Below are positions 1 through 10,239 of a DNA stretch of 64,000 bases, piece after piece. Under the pieces are notes generated by a model. That model worked only from the letters and a program-made list of their open reading frames with translations, did no database searches and was not told where the DNA came from. The translations under genes and the position numbers were made by a program. Numbering within the stretch: the stretch's first letter is position 1; every line of letters starts with the position of its first letter. This DNA is from Ectobius pallidus (taxonomy: Eukaryota; Arthropoda; Insecta; Blattodea; Ectobiidae), in contig CAXKWD010000007.1 of the NCBI GenBank assembly GCA_964059195.1, forward strand, positions 21,339,023-21,403,022, in the 5' to 3' direction.

Positions 1-61
1 ATTGTAGGGACGTTATTTCGGCAGAGGGGTTATTTTGGATCACATACATATTTTTTGACCT

Positions 62-290
62 GACCTGACCCTGAAGGGCCTGCCCGGATGAGTGACCAGC
101 CCAATGCCGGTGCCTCCTCCGAGACAACACGAGCACATAGGACGAGACTTACCCGTCGCTCACACACTCACTCTGAACAAGGTGGGAATGAGATGAAGAT
201 GATAATAACGGCCAGAACACCAGAGCTTAAAGTTACCCTTCATTCGTCTTATAACTGGGAAAGGCCCCGGAAGAAAACTCACTAGGGACT
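62..290 (+). repeat. dispersed repeat shared with the palindrome arms
   Basis: This stretch is similar to 16735-16935 (and its mirror 20455-20680). Shared words in order include a gacctg-rich start, caatgccgg followed by gcctcctccga or ccacctccga, a block reading cacacactcactctgaacaagg, and a later run with ataatgacggcc or ataataacggcc. No convincing coding frame or tRNA-like box was found. It is a dispersed repeat of unknown class, and boundaries are approximate. Confidence 0.6.
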
Positions 291-1039
291 TGTCTCGACC
301 AGGATTTGCCAGTTTTAGTTCATGGACAATATTTCCATTAAGTAATCTTCTAGAGGGGTTTGTCCTGATTCAGGAATCTAATTCTTGGCCCATTCTTTAC
401 TATGGAGGCCCTCCTTTCCCGAATAGAACCCAGGAACTATCCAATTCTATTGAAATTTTACTTTTTATCCATTTGACCTTACTATAGACTTGTCATGTCT
501 ACAATGTTAAGAAATCGTAGATTCAGATGCTACTGCATGTTAAGAAAATAATTTATCTGAGCCTTGTTGAAAAAGTTCTGATTCGTTGAAAGTAGGCTAA
601 ATATATTTTGGTCTTAACGAATATGCAAAAAATATTTCTTCGCTTAATTAGAGCAGTAAATGTTTCTTATTTAGTATTATTATTAAACAAAATATCGTAG
701 CACGTATAGTAGGGATTATAGTTATGTGCCGGCGAATCTTCTAAGCGCAGTATTGTGTTAGCCCATGGGTGCGCATCTGTGGCACATCGTGTCACTGTGC
801 GGTAGGGGAATTTCTCCCACTACAGTCGCCCTTGACGTCAGCATAAAGCAGTTTCGACGTGACACTGAACATGAAGAACAGGTTTCTTACGTCACAGCAA
901 GGGATGGGGACTAAAACGTTTCCCCTCAGTTGCTCACCTATGTGTTAGCCTATTCACTATGGTTTCTATGGATCCTATATATATATAAATGTTTAGTATT
1001 GTCATTAATAATCTTAGGCGAAAATTTGGATTTAGGTGA
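291..1039. other. intergenic, nothing recognised
   Basis: AT-rich sequence without a supported gene. The part 723-960 is less AT-rich and contains two tgacgtca-like words (near 834 and 890), but nothing nearby supports a promoter. Confidence 0.4.
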
Positions 1040-1190
1040 AATAAATCAACCATTGATCATATACAGTATTTTGTATTCGCCAAATCTTCGAGAAAAAGTG
1101 GGAATATAATAAGTCTGTTCACCCGCTATACATAGATTTTAAAAAAGCATTTGTTTCAGTTAGGAGAGACAAAATCCTCATTGCGTATGG

Positions 1191-2947
1191 CAGGTATGGG
1201 CAACCTTTGGAAAGATGCGGGCTAAACTTTACGATATTTATGAAGTCGCGGGCCGTAGATAATAGGAAGGCCTATTTGTTAAAAAAATAATCATGATACG
1301 GTTTTTTATATTTATAAAGTATAATGCTAAAGTTACATGAATGAGAACAATATCGAACTGATTATGTATTTACTTACAATCAGCAGAAATTAATGAGAAA
1401 CTTGAGCTTGAACTTGACAAACAAGATATTAAATGTTGGCATCAATCCCACTAATATACAAGCGCAGAGTGTTTTCCAAATTTTCATCTGTAAGTTTCGT
1501 TCGATACTTTGATTTATTAGTTTTCATCATGGAAAAAAAACTGTTCACATTTGTAAGTACTTCCAAATGCACTCAGCTGTGGGTACTTTTCTTCGGCAAG
1601 GTATGTTCTGTATAAATCACTTAGCTCCACGTCTTCAAATTTTGACTTCAAATGTGTGTCTTCCTGAAGCTCGATCAACTCCATTTGCAGATGTGTCGGA
1701 GCCTTCTCGACGTCACTTTTCATCGGAGTAGCAAAAAGGTTAAAGCAGCTATCCAAGTTTTTGAAGTCTGCAAATCTATGAAAAAATTTCCCCGATAGTG
1801 ATTTCAGTTCTTCAGCATATTGAGTGTAATCAATATTTTCGTGACTGGATAGTGCTGAAAAATGATAACAGCTTCCAGATCGCATTTGTGTTTCCCACAA
1901 GCTAATTTTATTCTGGAACGCTTTCAAATGGCTGTACAATTCGTTTACCAACTGACCTTGTTTTTGAAGCTTCAAATTCAACTCATTCAAGTGACCCGTG
2001 ATGTAAATTAGAAATGCTAAATCACATAACCATTTCTGATCAATAACTTCAGGCAAAGGTTTTTCTTTGATTTCCATAAAATCAGCTATTTCCTGTCTAA
2101 GATCTAAAATCTTTTCAGTATTTTGCCTTTGCGTAACCATCTTACTTAGCAATAATATGTCATGTCACCATGTTCCGAAGAGAGGTCACCCAAAAATGCT
2201 TTGAACTGGCGATGGTTAAGCGCGCGGGATCAAATAATATTAATGGTCTTTATTACCACGTCCATGACGTTCTGCAATCGAAATGACTTAGAACAGAAGT
2301 TTTGTTGGTTAATAATGCAATGTAGGATTATTAAATCATATTTTTGCACGTCCAAGTCAATTGCGTTTTCTTTCAAAATTCCGATGAAACCCTTTCGTGA
2401 ACCGATCATATAAGGCGCACGATCTGTGCAAACCCCAATTAGTTTGCACCACTGCAAATCATACTGTTCGATAGCACTTTTAACCTCACGAAAAATATCT
2501 TCTCCACTTGTGGTCCCTTTTAGAGGCTGTAAAGCCAGCAATTCCTCAGTTACGGTAAATTTTTCGTAACGCCTCGTAAGAAAATAGCTAGTTGCGCTGT
2601 ATTAGAAAAGTCGGTGCTCTCGTCCAAAGCAATTGAAAATGATTTAAAATCAGTCACACAATCAGGGTGCACAAAATTTTTTGATATTTTGGGGAAAAGT
2701 TTGATTCTGTAAAGTTTTGTTTTATATATTTTTTTCTTTTTTGTTAAATGTAATAGTGGTGGTAATATGTTACATGATTTATCCGTCATTTTTTTCTTGA
2801 TATCATCAGCCATTTTATCTATACGTCGAACAACAGAGAACTGAAAATATTTACTTTTTCGAGCGCGATTTAAAAATGTTCCGCGGGCCGGATCAAAAGT
2901 CGGGGCGGGCTACATCCGGCCCGCGGGCCGGACGTTGCCCATATATG
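1191..2947 (-). mobile_element. hAT-superfamily DNA transposon with 8-bp TSD
   Basis: The left end reads CAGGTATGGGCAAC and the right end, reverse complemented, CATATATGGGCAAC. Flanks are a perfect 8-bp direct repeat gcgtatgg at 1183-1190 and 2948-2955. GGGCCGG/CCGGCCC-rich subterminal sequence (2880-2935) matches what is common in Charlie/GTF2IRD2-type hAT elements. The interior holds a broken transposase on the minus strand. At 1757 bp it is shorter than autonomous relatives. Boundaries are read directly from the sequence; the superfamily follows from TSD length, TIR form and the coding remains. Confidence 0.92.
1517..2813 (-). pseudogene. hAT transposase remnant (GTF2IRD2/ZBED-like)
   Basis: Three minus-strand pieces lie in order. 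2813-2550 contains IALDESTDFSNTAQLAIFLRGV, the first catalytic-D region of this hAT group (ALDESTD). 2541-2230 contains LIGVCTDRAPYMIGSRKGFI, the second catalytic-D region (TDGAPxMxG in relatives). 2152-1517 continues with DLAFLIYITGHLNELNLKLQ, the insertion-domain helix typical of GTF2IRD2-like proteins. Frames change between the pieces and the C-terminal dimerisation block is missing, so the enzyme is not functional. Relatives are about 600 aa; about 400 codons remain here. Family assignment rests on motif recognition, without a search. Confidence 0.85.
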
Positions 2948-3117
2948 GCGTATGGGATACCAAAGAAGTATTATGTGCTTTTATCACGATAAAACACCAT
3001 CCTCGCGATTCCTACAAGAATATTGCAAGACAAACGGCCGTGATTGGTCTGTATCCGAGGAATTGCTAAACGTTATTGGTCAATTTCAAACACGCGGCGT
3101 ATGAGTTGAATAGTCAA

Positions 3118-3530
3118 TTTAAACGCTCCTGTGCAAGCAATAGACCTAATGTAATTCCTGACAGATTGATTTCAGATTGAATTTAATTAATTCATAACCT
3201 ATACGGCTGTTTTAAACCTGACACAAACATGTCAGCGAATCGTAGGCCTACACATACATCATTAATATTATTGCCAGTGCATTTTGTGAAATGTTTCCAT
3301 ATTTTAAGAATTTCTTATATCAGTGTATACGAGTATGAATTTAAGGTTAAGAATGATACTTTAGATCTTTATTCTTCCGTAAGCCCTGCTCAATGAATCT
3401 ATCTGGAGCTTTACTCGGAGATAGATCACAAAAATAACTTATTTTCTGTATACCATAATTGCAATTATCAAAGACTAAACAAAAGGAATCTCGCCCTTTC
3501 TTATATCAGTTTACCTGATTTTATGATATC
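3118..3530 (+). repeat. dispersed repeat copy (paralogue of 52558-52947)
   Basis: The segment is the reverse complement, with modest divergence, of 52558-52947 plus 54288-54320. Its second half (3368-3530, starting ttccgtaagccctgctcaat and ending acctgatttta) is the tail of the composite repeat family at 27.3, 29.8, 35.9 and 54.8 kb. It preserves the uninterrupted version of the site occupied by the Harbinger-like element at 52.9 kb. Confidence 0.75.
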
Positions 3531-4556
3531 ACGCCATGCTTTAGATGTGAGGCATTTGTTGTAATTTCGTTCAGCTAAAATTCTCGTTATTCCTTCACAA
3601 ATGTTTCTGAAACTTTCTCAAGAAACCTTGGTCTAAAATTCAATAGTTTCCGAAATATGGTCTATTAAATCCAACCAGCACTTTGTTATTTTACTTGACC
3701 TAAACTTATTTGTTCAAGATCAGTAATAGCTATTTATGTGTCAAGTAGCCTATGCAAAATAACGCTTTAGCGGACGAATCTAGTATAGCGGCCGAGGCGA
3801 AAGCCGAGTTTTTGCGTAAGTGGTGCATACAATATTTTTAGTAGAAGCTCTCTAATTTACATGAAATGAAACAAAAATACCGTGTAATGAAAGATAGTCA
3901 GCCATTTGTCATATTCTCACCGCCCCCTGAATCGGGAACAACAATGAACCGTACGTACCAATAGGCCTACCAAATGCGATATAGATGCAAAATGAGTAGC
4001 TTTTTGTTAACACTAATGCATACGAACTAGTATTTATAAAAAGCTTGTGAAAATATGAATGATAATCCCGAGGGCATTTCAATCCAAGCCGGAAACATTG
4101 AATTGGAGCTGGTGCCAGCAACTTCACGGCAGCAGTTCTAGACTATGAGAAGGAATATATTGCAACTAAATGCTCGTGCATTCATGTTTCTCATGTGAAC
4201 GAAGATGTGAAAAGTTGTTGGCTTATATTTGTTGTTATATGATGCTGTAGGCTACTCTGTTTTGCGAAAAACCCTAGTCAAGTTTCTGATTATCATAAAG
4301 AAACATGTTGGTTTAAATTTGTTCTTTTATGACCAATTACACTGGTAAACAAAAATAAACTTTTTTTTGTGACACGGATAAAACAAAGCGTATCTAATGT
4401 AAAATTTCACCAGAAAGCAGAAAATGACCTTGGATTTTCTCTACCACCCACTATTTGTTTGCTACGAAGTGTTGTGTGTTATACTGAAATATATAAATAT
4501 TGGTATGTTCTTAATATTATATTTAATTCAAAAATTTATTACAAATTTTTTTAGCG
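3531..4556. other. no gene recognised
   Basis: Unique-looking AT-rich sequence. Short open frames on both strands (for example 3909-4127 minus) lack recognisable domains and are about as long as chance frames here. Confidence 0.4.
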
Positions 4557-4689
4557 ATATTTTGTCCCTGCGGCATCTCGGATTAATGTCCAGCAGTAAT
4601 CAGCAAGCAAACTAAGACTCCATTTGCCTTGGTATCGCTTTTCCATAGTTGCAACGTCCTGGTGGAATGTTCCCCATGTTCTTCGCTTA

Positions 4690-5731
4690 AGAATTAAGAA
4701 TTAGCCCACAAGCATCCCATAACGGGCAAGGGCCTCCTGGCACACCAGGGTGGCTGACTCGTTAGATAAGAACGTTTCAGGCTAGCCTCACCTGAGAACG
4801 CTAAAATTTAATATAAGTTAACTGACTCTAGTTTTAGTACTAATTGTCAAGAGTTTTCCACTTCTTTCTGTCTCTGGCACTCCTAGACCACAAGTTCCCC
4901 ACAACACTCTTAAACTCGTCCTCCCATCGCGATTTCTGTCTTCCAACACTTCTTTTCCCAGTTCTGGGCTCCCACACTGTCACCGCATGTGCCCATCTCT
5001 CCGGGTTCATTCTCATAACATGCCCTGCCCACATCCGTTTTAATCTAGAAGCAGTAACCATCACATCCTTTATAGATGTCGCTTTCCTAATGTCTTCATT
5101 TCTTATTCGGTCTTTCAATGTGATGTTTAGCAGCTTCCTCTCCATCTTCCTCTGGCAAATCTGTAGCATGTTTTTCTCTTTTTTAGTTAATGTCCATGTT
5201 TGGGATCCATAAGTCATAACTGGTAGAATGCAAGTGTCCATCACATCCTTTTTTATCTTCATGCTTAAGGATTTGTCTAATAGGATGAATTTTAAGTTCC
5301 AAAATTTGTTCCATGCTAAAGAGATTCTTCTTGAAACTTCTTTTTGAATTTTATTGTCAAACGATACTATTTGACCTAAGTATACATATTCTTTTACATA
5401 TTCTATTGTGTCATCGTTAATTTTGATTGGTTCTTCTGTGTAGTTTGTCATTACTTTGGTTTTTTCGACATTGATACTAAGGCCGACTTCTTTGCTGGAT
5501 TTGCATAAATTTGTTAGCATGACTTTGGCTTCCTCGTGTGAGTCTGTTATGAGTACAATATCGTCTGCAAATCTGAGATTAAAGAGTTTTTTCCCATTAA
5601 TATTTATTCCGTATTCGTCCGGCATTCTGCAGAAAACTTCTTCCAGTAGAGCTATGAATAGTTTTGGAGAGATGGGGTCACCTTGTCTGACTCCCCTCTG
5701 CAGTAATATATCCTCTCCTGTTCTGTTCTTC
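4690..5731 (-). mobile_element. 5'-truncated RTE-like LINE insertion with 13-bp TSD
   Basis: Identical 13-bp repeats tgttcttcgctta at 4677-4689 and 5732-5744 bracket the insertion. It encodes the 3' half of a LINE ORF: RGVRQGDPISPKLF, then the catalytic FADD in LRFADDIVLI, GLSINVEKTK, VMTYGSQTW, and a C-terminal tail with RMWAGHVMRM and GRQKSRW. It ends (minus strand) in an aattctt repeat at 4690-4703, as expected of a LINE tail. Truncation falls just upstream of the RT motif B region. This is a typical target-primed reverse transcription product; it lacks the endonuclease and half the RT, so it cannot move by itself. Confidence 0.92.
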
Positions 5732-5970
5732 TGTTCTTCGCTTACGGCACCCAAATTTTCAGGAAAGAAATCGAGGTGAGCATCCAGAAAGTTAATTTTT
5801 AATGACATGTTACATCCCGGTTTGCTATAGCCACTAAGTAATTTAGTCACCAGATCTTTGTAATTTTCAACTTTGACATTCCCAAGAAAATTGATCACAA
5901 CTGTTTTAAAAGCTTTCCATGCTCTTAGTTCAGCTTCATTTAGCATGTTGTCAAATTCGCCATCTTTCAT
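4840..5970 (-). pseudogene. 376-codon chimeric ORF: insect family fragment fused to LINE RT
   Basis: The open frame is continuous across the LINE 5' junction. About the first 80 codons (5970-5732) belong to the interrupted gene family (ending GAVSEEQ) and the remaining codons from KNRTGED onward are LINE RT and C-terminal tail. The fusion is therefore accidental, but it has kept one open frame of 1.1 kb. An automatic annotation would probably call this one RT protein. No promoter was identified. Confidence 0.8.
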
Positions 5971-6868
5971 AACTTATCATACTTGTGGTCCCACAAATAT
6001 GCCCTCTTTAATTTTGGCCTCACTAACTCTCGGAAATTTCTGTTTCAGATACAAGAACCCTCTTCCGTTCCGATCTAATGCTTTTAAACTAAGTTTAGAA
6101 GAATCAATAAATAGGCGCAAATTGCTTGGTTCATGTTTCAGTCCCAATGCATCAAATAAGTTGTCAAAATCCATGCAGCATACCAAAATCCCTTCTTGAG
6201 CGAAATAATGTGTAAGTCCTTTTTGACATTTTTGAAAGTCAGTTATATGTACGTCCCCTTCGAGGAGATTCCAACATTTTAATCTGGATGCTAGGAGTTC
6301 TGACTGTGATTTTGCTAGTTTTAAATCTCGAACTAAAACATTCAGTTCAGATTTGAAATCAGATGTGGTTTTGTTGAACATTTTGGTGCTTAAAAGTCTG
6401 GATCATTGTCGATTTCCTGTGCGAATTGCACATCAGCTGGATCACCAGCACATTCTTCTTCGTCCAAACTCCACAATTTCGGTGGGTTTGGGATAGAAAG
6501 TTCTTCACTATGTTCGACGGGCCGGGCTGATGGTATATTGGGATATTGCACAGCATCCTTAGACTTCAGTCCGATGCCCTGTATTTTAGTGAGGCAAAAG
6601 TAACAATCTATTGGATGGTCTTTTGGTTCTCTCTACACCATTGGTACTGCAAATCGTATATTATGTTTTTCACCATTCAGTCAACCTGTTAACAATGTTA
6701 CACAAGTCTTGCAACATATGTGAGAGGCCCATGACTTATCTTAATCTCCTACTTTAACTCCGAAATAAAGTTCGTAAGCTCTTCGCCCAAGTTGGGTGAA
6801 ATTACGTTTTTGCGATTTTAAAGTTATTTCTTCACACACATAACAAAAACTCTTGACATTATTTTCAC

Positions 6869-6915
6869 ACTGCCTAGGCATTGTTTACATTATTTGCACA
6901 CTGCCTAGGCATTGT
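6869..6915. repeat. short tandem duplication at the pseudogene start
   Basis: cactgcctaggcattg occurs at 6869 and again about 30 bp later, separated by tttacattatttgca. It duplicates the codons around the pseudogene ATG. Confidence 0.7.
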
Positions 6916-7710
6916 ATTGACTTGGTAATTCACAGTCAATCACAGTACAATAATAAAAATAAACTAAGTATGTAGAACACAAACACCTTAGTAAAGACGA
7001 CATAGGAAATGCAGTAACTTCATACGCGGGTATATGCCTACTAATTCATAATCTCATTTGGATGCGTACTTCTTGCATATAATATACTACACTGGAATGA
7101 ACTTGTCTTAACACACTGCTACAATGCTGATACATACATTACACGAAGTGGTACAATACGCATACAGTGACTCACAGAACTGTTGCAGTGATCGCTGTTT
7201 TGTTGTTGTTATATTTTTAAAAATGCAGTAAAATATTATTTAAAAAATTATGAATGGTGGGTTAGGGTGGAAAAGAATGTCTTCTTTTATTCTATGGTAG
7301 CAACAAATGTATTACTCACTGTTTACATTAAGAGTTTATCTAAATTTGTTTTCATTGTTATTGCAACGGTTTTGTGAGTCATATGTTGCATACTTGCAGA
7401 ATATAAACGCTTGTTACTAAAAATCCGTGGGTGATAAGCAATTTCTGTTATTAAATTTGTTATTAGGGTGCCTCAATACATCGGAAACCCCTAAAAATTT
7501 CCATGTCACAAAATGTGTGTTTAACAGTGTTATATGCTGTAATCCTTGTTAAAGTTGGTGTGACTGGTCAATGCCATCTGGATTTTGTTTATAGATTGCC
7601 ATGACTTTTTGAATGCAGTTTTATGCAATTTTAGCGGCCTTGGTTGCTAAAATGCTATTTTTCGGCGTGTTACAAGTCCGACAAGCAGCTGTTTTAGAGA
7701 GCGTGTACTA
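6916..7710. other. no gene recognised
   Basis: AT-rich sequence with no domain-bearing frame and no clear repeat partner elsewhere in the window. Confidence 0.4.
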
Positions 7711-7895
7711 AAAAAAAGTGTGCGTGGAACGCCACGCGACAGAAGTGAAACTTGTTTTAGTTTTTGGATGTTTTCAATTTTGGATTATTGATATTTCAAT
7801 TTTGTATTGTTGGAATTTTTAATATTGGGTTTTTGGACTTTTTAAATTTTGGATTATGAATATTTTTAATTTTTGATCTTTTAATTTTAGCATGC
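7711..7895 (+). repeat. conserved 44-bp head followed by T-rich minisatellite (copy 1)
   Basis: A run of A, then gtgtgcgtggaacgcca followed by cgcgacagaagtgaaacttg, leads into degenerate tttttggattttt-type units. The same head with one or two changes occurs at 60612-60657, again followed by this minisatellite, while the upstream flanks are unrelated. The shared unit is thus head plus minisatellite. Class unknown. Confidence 0.65.
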
Positions 7896-7941
7896 TCCCC
7901 TAAGTACAAAACCACCGCCCGTTCAAAAAAAAAATTTGTGA

Positions 7942-7943
<2 letters not shown>

Positions 7944-7987
<44 letters not shown>
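7944..7987. repeat. (AT)n microsatellite
   Basis: Uninterrupted alternating at dinucleotides. Confidence 0.95.
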
Positions 7988-7991
<4 letters not shown>

Positions 7992-8477
7992 ATGTATATA
8001 TATACATTACAAAATACTGAAATATTTAAACAATTCGGTAATTCATATAAGTTAACACAAAATTGCAATCAATGAAAATGTTCTTCTTTCCTGAGTATAT
8101 CATCCATAGCTATGGGGTTCTAAAAGCTGTGATTTATATGCCAAGCCTTAACCTTTCTGTTATTTTTTTAATCGAACAATAATCTCATTTTTTACCTGCT
8201 CTGCCCGTACCTTAGGTAAACCCACTAGATACAGAACCTATTGAAGGGAGGGGACGACACAAAGGAAAGTTTGTAATTACTTGGGGATGTACGGTATTGA
8301 ATATCATTTGAAAAAACAAGAAAAAACAGGGGGTCCGGGGTCCTACCCCGGAAATATTTTTAAAAATTGAGGTGCAAAGTGAGTTTTTACGTCTTCTGGA
8401 TGATTCCTTCAAATTTTTCAGCAAATCCTCTTTTTGCCCAGAGTTTTAGTTCTGTTGAGAAATTTGTCGGTTTTACA

Positions 8478-9065
8478 TCTATATATATAAAAATGAATGT
8501 ATGTGTGTGTGTGTGTCCTTTATGCATTACTACACCATTCATCCGATCGCCATGAAACTTTGGGAAGTTGTTGGGTATATTCCCGGGAAGGTTTCTGTCA
8601 CACTACATTTTTAATTTTAGCCTTCGTTCGCGAGTTAAGAATGAAAAACGGCAAGAAAACGTGCATTTTTTACGCTTTCGAAGCATCAGTTATTCATTTC
8701 AGTTGTCAAATCAATTGCAGAAGGCTTTGTCTATTTTTGTCATACTTTGGAAACAATAGCATCGCGATCGCTTTGGAAGGCAATGGATATCTCATGTTAT
8801 TATAAACGCCAGAGAAGTTAATGATAAGGTGATGATAAGGTAATATTAAATATTTATTTAACGTGGAATATGCTTCTTATGAAAGATGGTTTACAGAAAA
8901 TTCCGGGGAAGTTGCTTAGTTCGGGGTCCAGGCTACAACATTTCTATATGTAATCATAAGTAAAATCTCTTATGTAGGGTCGTTAAATCTGCCTGAAATG
9001 TAACGGAATTATAAGTCTGGACAAATGAATATAGAAACTATGGCCTCAGTAGGCTTATTCCATTC
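8478..9065 (+). mobile_element. Helitron 5' end fragment
   Basis: Starts TCTATATATATAAAAATGAA after an A, then a GT-rich run, cctttatgcattac and catccgatcgccatgaaactt. The same order recurs at 9196 onward, which reaches a Helitron 3' end at 10063. Beyond about 8830 the similarity fades and no CTAG terminus is seen, so this is a partial copy. A third TC-start (9070) with ctatataaataaaaact lies between the two. Confidence 0.7.
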
Positions 9066-9195
9066 TTCATCTATATAAATAAAAACTAATATATGTCTGT
9101 CTGTCAAATACATTTACACACATTTTTTTCATCGTGAGTTTAATCGATTTCAATTATCATAATCTTCTGAGATTGCAGCAACGCTCGACGGGTAA

Positions 9196-10063
9196 TCTAT
9201 ATAGATCTTCTATATAGCCTACATAAAAATGAATGTATGTGTGTCTGTCCTTTATGCATTACTATGCCATTCATCCGATCACCATGAAACTTTGGGAAGT
9301 TGTTGAATACATTCCCGCAAAGGCATGCTACATTTTTAATTTTAGCTTTCGTTCGCGAGTTATGAGTGAAAACGGGATTGAGACGTACATTTCTTGCGCT
9401 TTCGAAACATCAGTTTTCAGTTGTCAAATCAATTGCAGATGACTTTGCCTACTTTCGTCATACCTTGGAAATAAAAGCATCGCGATCGTTCGAATTTTGT
9501 AAGCCCACCATGGCCGAATCATTTGTTTATAATGTCAAGGCACGCAGACAGATGAAATTTTCACCCTAGACGGAAAAAGAATAGTGAATATAGCCCTAAA
9601 TGGACAAACATTATGCAGGGTATTTTTAGGCCAGGGAACTCGAATCTGAGGTTATTTTTCCCATGCTGCGCTTTCTAATCGTGGAATTCACTTCAAAGCC
9701 GGATTTATAGTTGTTTCATTAATTAGGCCTATCAATCGTTTAATTTAGACCTATGAATGTTTCGTGTGCAAAGTGTTAGTAAATATAATAGTTTAATTAT
9801 TTTGCTCTTAATTTATAATCGTCCTATTAATTATTGTGGGCGAAGCCGCGGGGATCTGCTATAAGCTATAATAAGCTGTAGCTTATCTAGCGTTTTCTGA
9901 GGAAATAGTTTGTGTGTGATAAGTCGTTCTTCCCCCTTTTCAAATTCTAGATACCTATATAAAGACCTTAAAGACTTCGAGTTTGAAAATCGAAAGTCCT
10001 TCATAAGTTATTTTCGCATTTACAAAATACAAAACCCGAGCGACGCCGGGCCTTTTAAGCTAG
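9196..10063 (+). mobile_element. non-autonomous Helitron, TC...CTAG
   Basis: The 5' end is A/TCTATATAG with gaatgtatgtgtgtctgtcc shortly after. The 3' end is a GC-rich hairpin region acccgagcgacgccgggc, then cttttaagCTAG followed by T (10060-10064). TC start, 3' hairpin, CTRR end and insertion between A and T are the hallmarks of Helitrons. The same terminus occurs on the minus strand at 46133. No Rep/helicase is encoded, so it is non-autonomous. The 5' end choice (9196, 9070 or 8478) is uncertain because three related starts are stacked. Confidence 0.8.
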
Positions 10064-10214
10064 TATTAAATAAAAATTAAAACCATTAATGAATATTAAA
10101 TTTGTTACTTTTAACTTAAAGTAGGAAATGCTGGTCTGAAATGGTTCACAAGAAATCAATTCATAACTCTTATAATAACAGTTAAAGATAAGGCTTGGCG
10201 CAACTTTGCATTTA

Positions 10215-10238
10215 GTGGTCGCCACCGGTGGCGACCAC
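10215..10238. repeat. perfect 24-bp palindrome
   Basis: gtggtcgccacc followed directly by its reverse complement ggtggcgaccac. A related half-site tttagtggtcgc recurs at about 10390. Possibly the core of a transposon end, but no partner TIR with TSD was found. Confidence 0.85.
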
Positions 10239-10239
10239 A

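Larger units (their letters stand above)
1040..2985 (+). pseudogene. RTE-like LINE reverse transcriptase fossil, split by a hAT element
   Basis: Translating 1040-1190 and rejoining at 2956 gives a piece of a non-LTR reverse transcriptase. It shows STIDHIY-like residues, then RQIFEKKWEYN, then the motif A region YIDFKKAFVSVRR, and after the break AYGIPKKY. This is the usual order in RTE-type LINE RTs (D of motif A present; the usual D of FDS is V). The reading frame shifts once near 1065 and ends in a stop soon after 2980. The two halves are separated by the complete hAT element 1191-2947, whose 8-bp duplication lies inside the codons for IAYG. Only part of the RT domain survives, so this is a dead fragment. 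Confidence 0.75.
4557..6881 (-). pseudogene. degraded copy of a repetitive insect gene family, interrupted by a LINE
   Basis: Read leftwards from ATG at 6881-6879, the product begins MPRQCENNVKSFCYVC, then RNFTQLGRRAYELYFGVKVG, a stop, and the cysteine pair DCYFCL. From 6381 it continues with LRLFIDSSKLSLKA fused to DRNGRGFLYLKQKFPRVSEAKIKEGIFVGPQ, then AWKAFKTVVINFLGN and NMSLKINFLDAHLDFFPENLGAVSEE. After the LINE (4690-5731) it resumes as FHQDVATMEKRYQGKW and LLADYCWTLIRD before a stop near 4560. I recognise this order from a multicopy, uncharacterised insect family. Relatives have about 100 more residues between LSLKA and the DRNGRG-like segment, so an internal deletion is inferred. Several stops and a one-base shift after EEHGE make this a pseudogene. 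The family's function is unknown to me; it spreads like a repeat. Confidence 0.75.
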
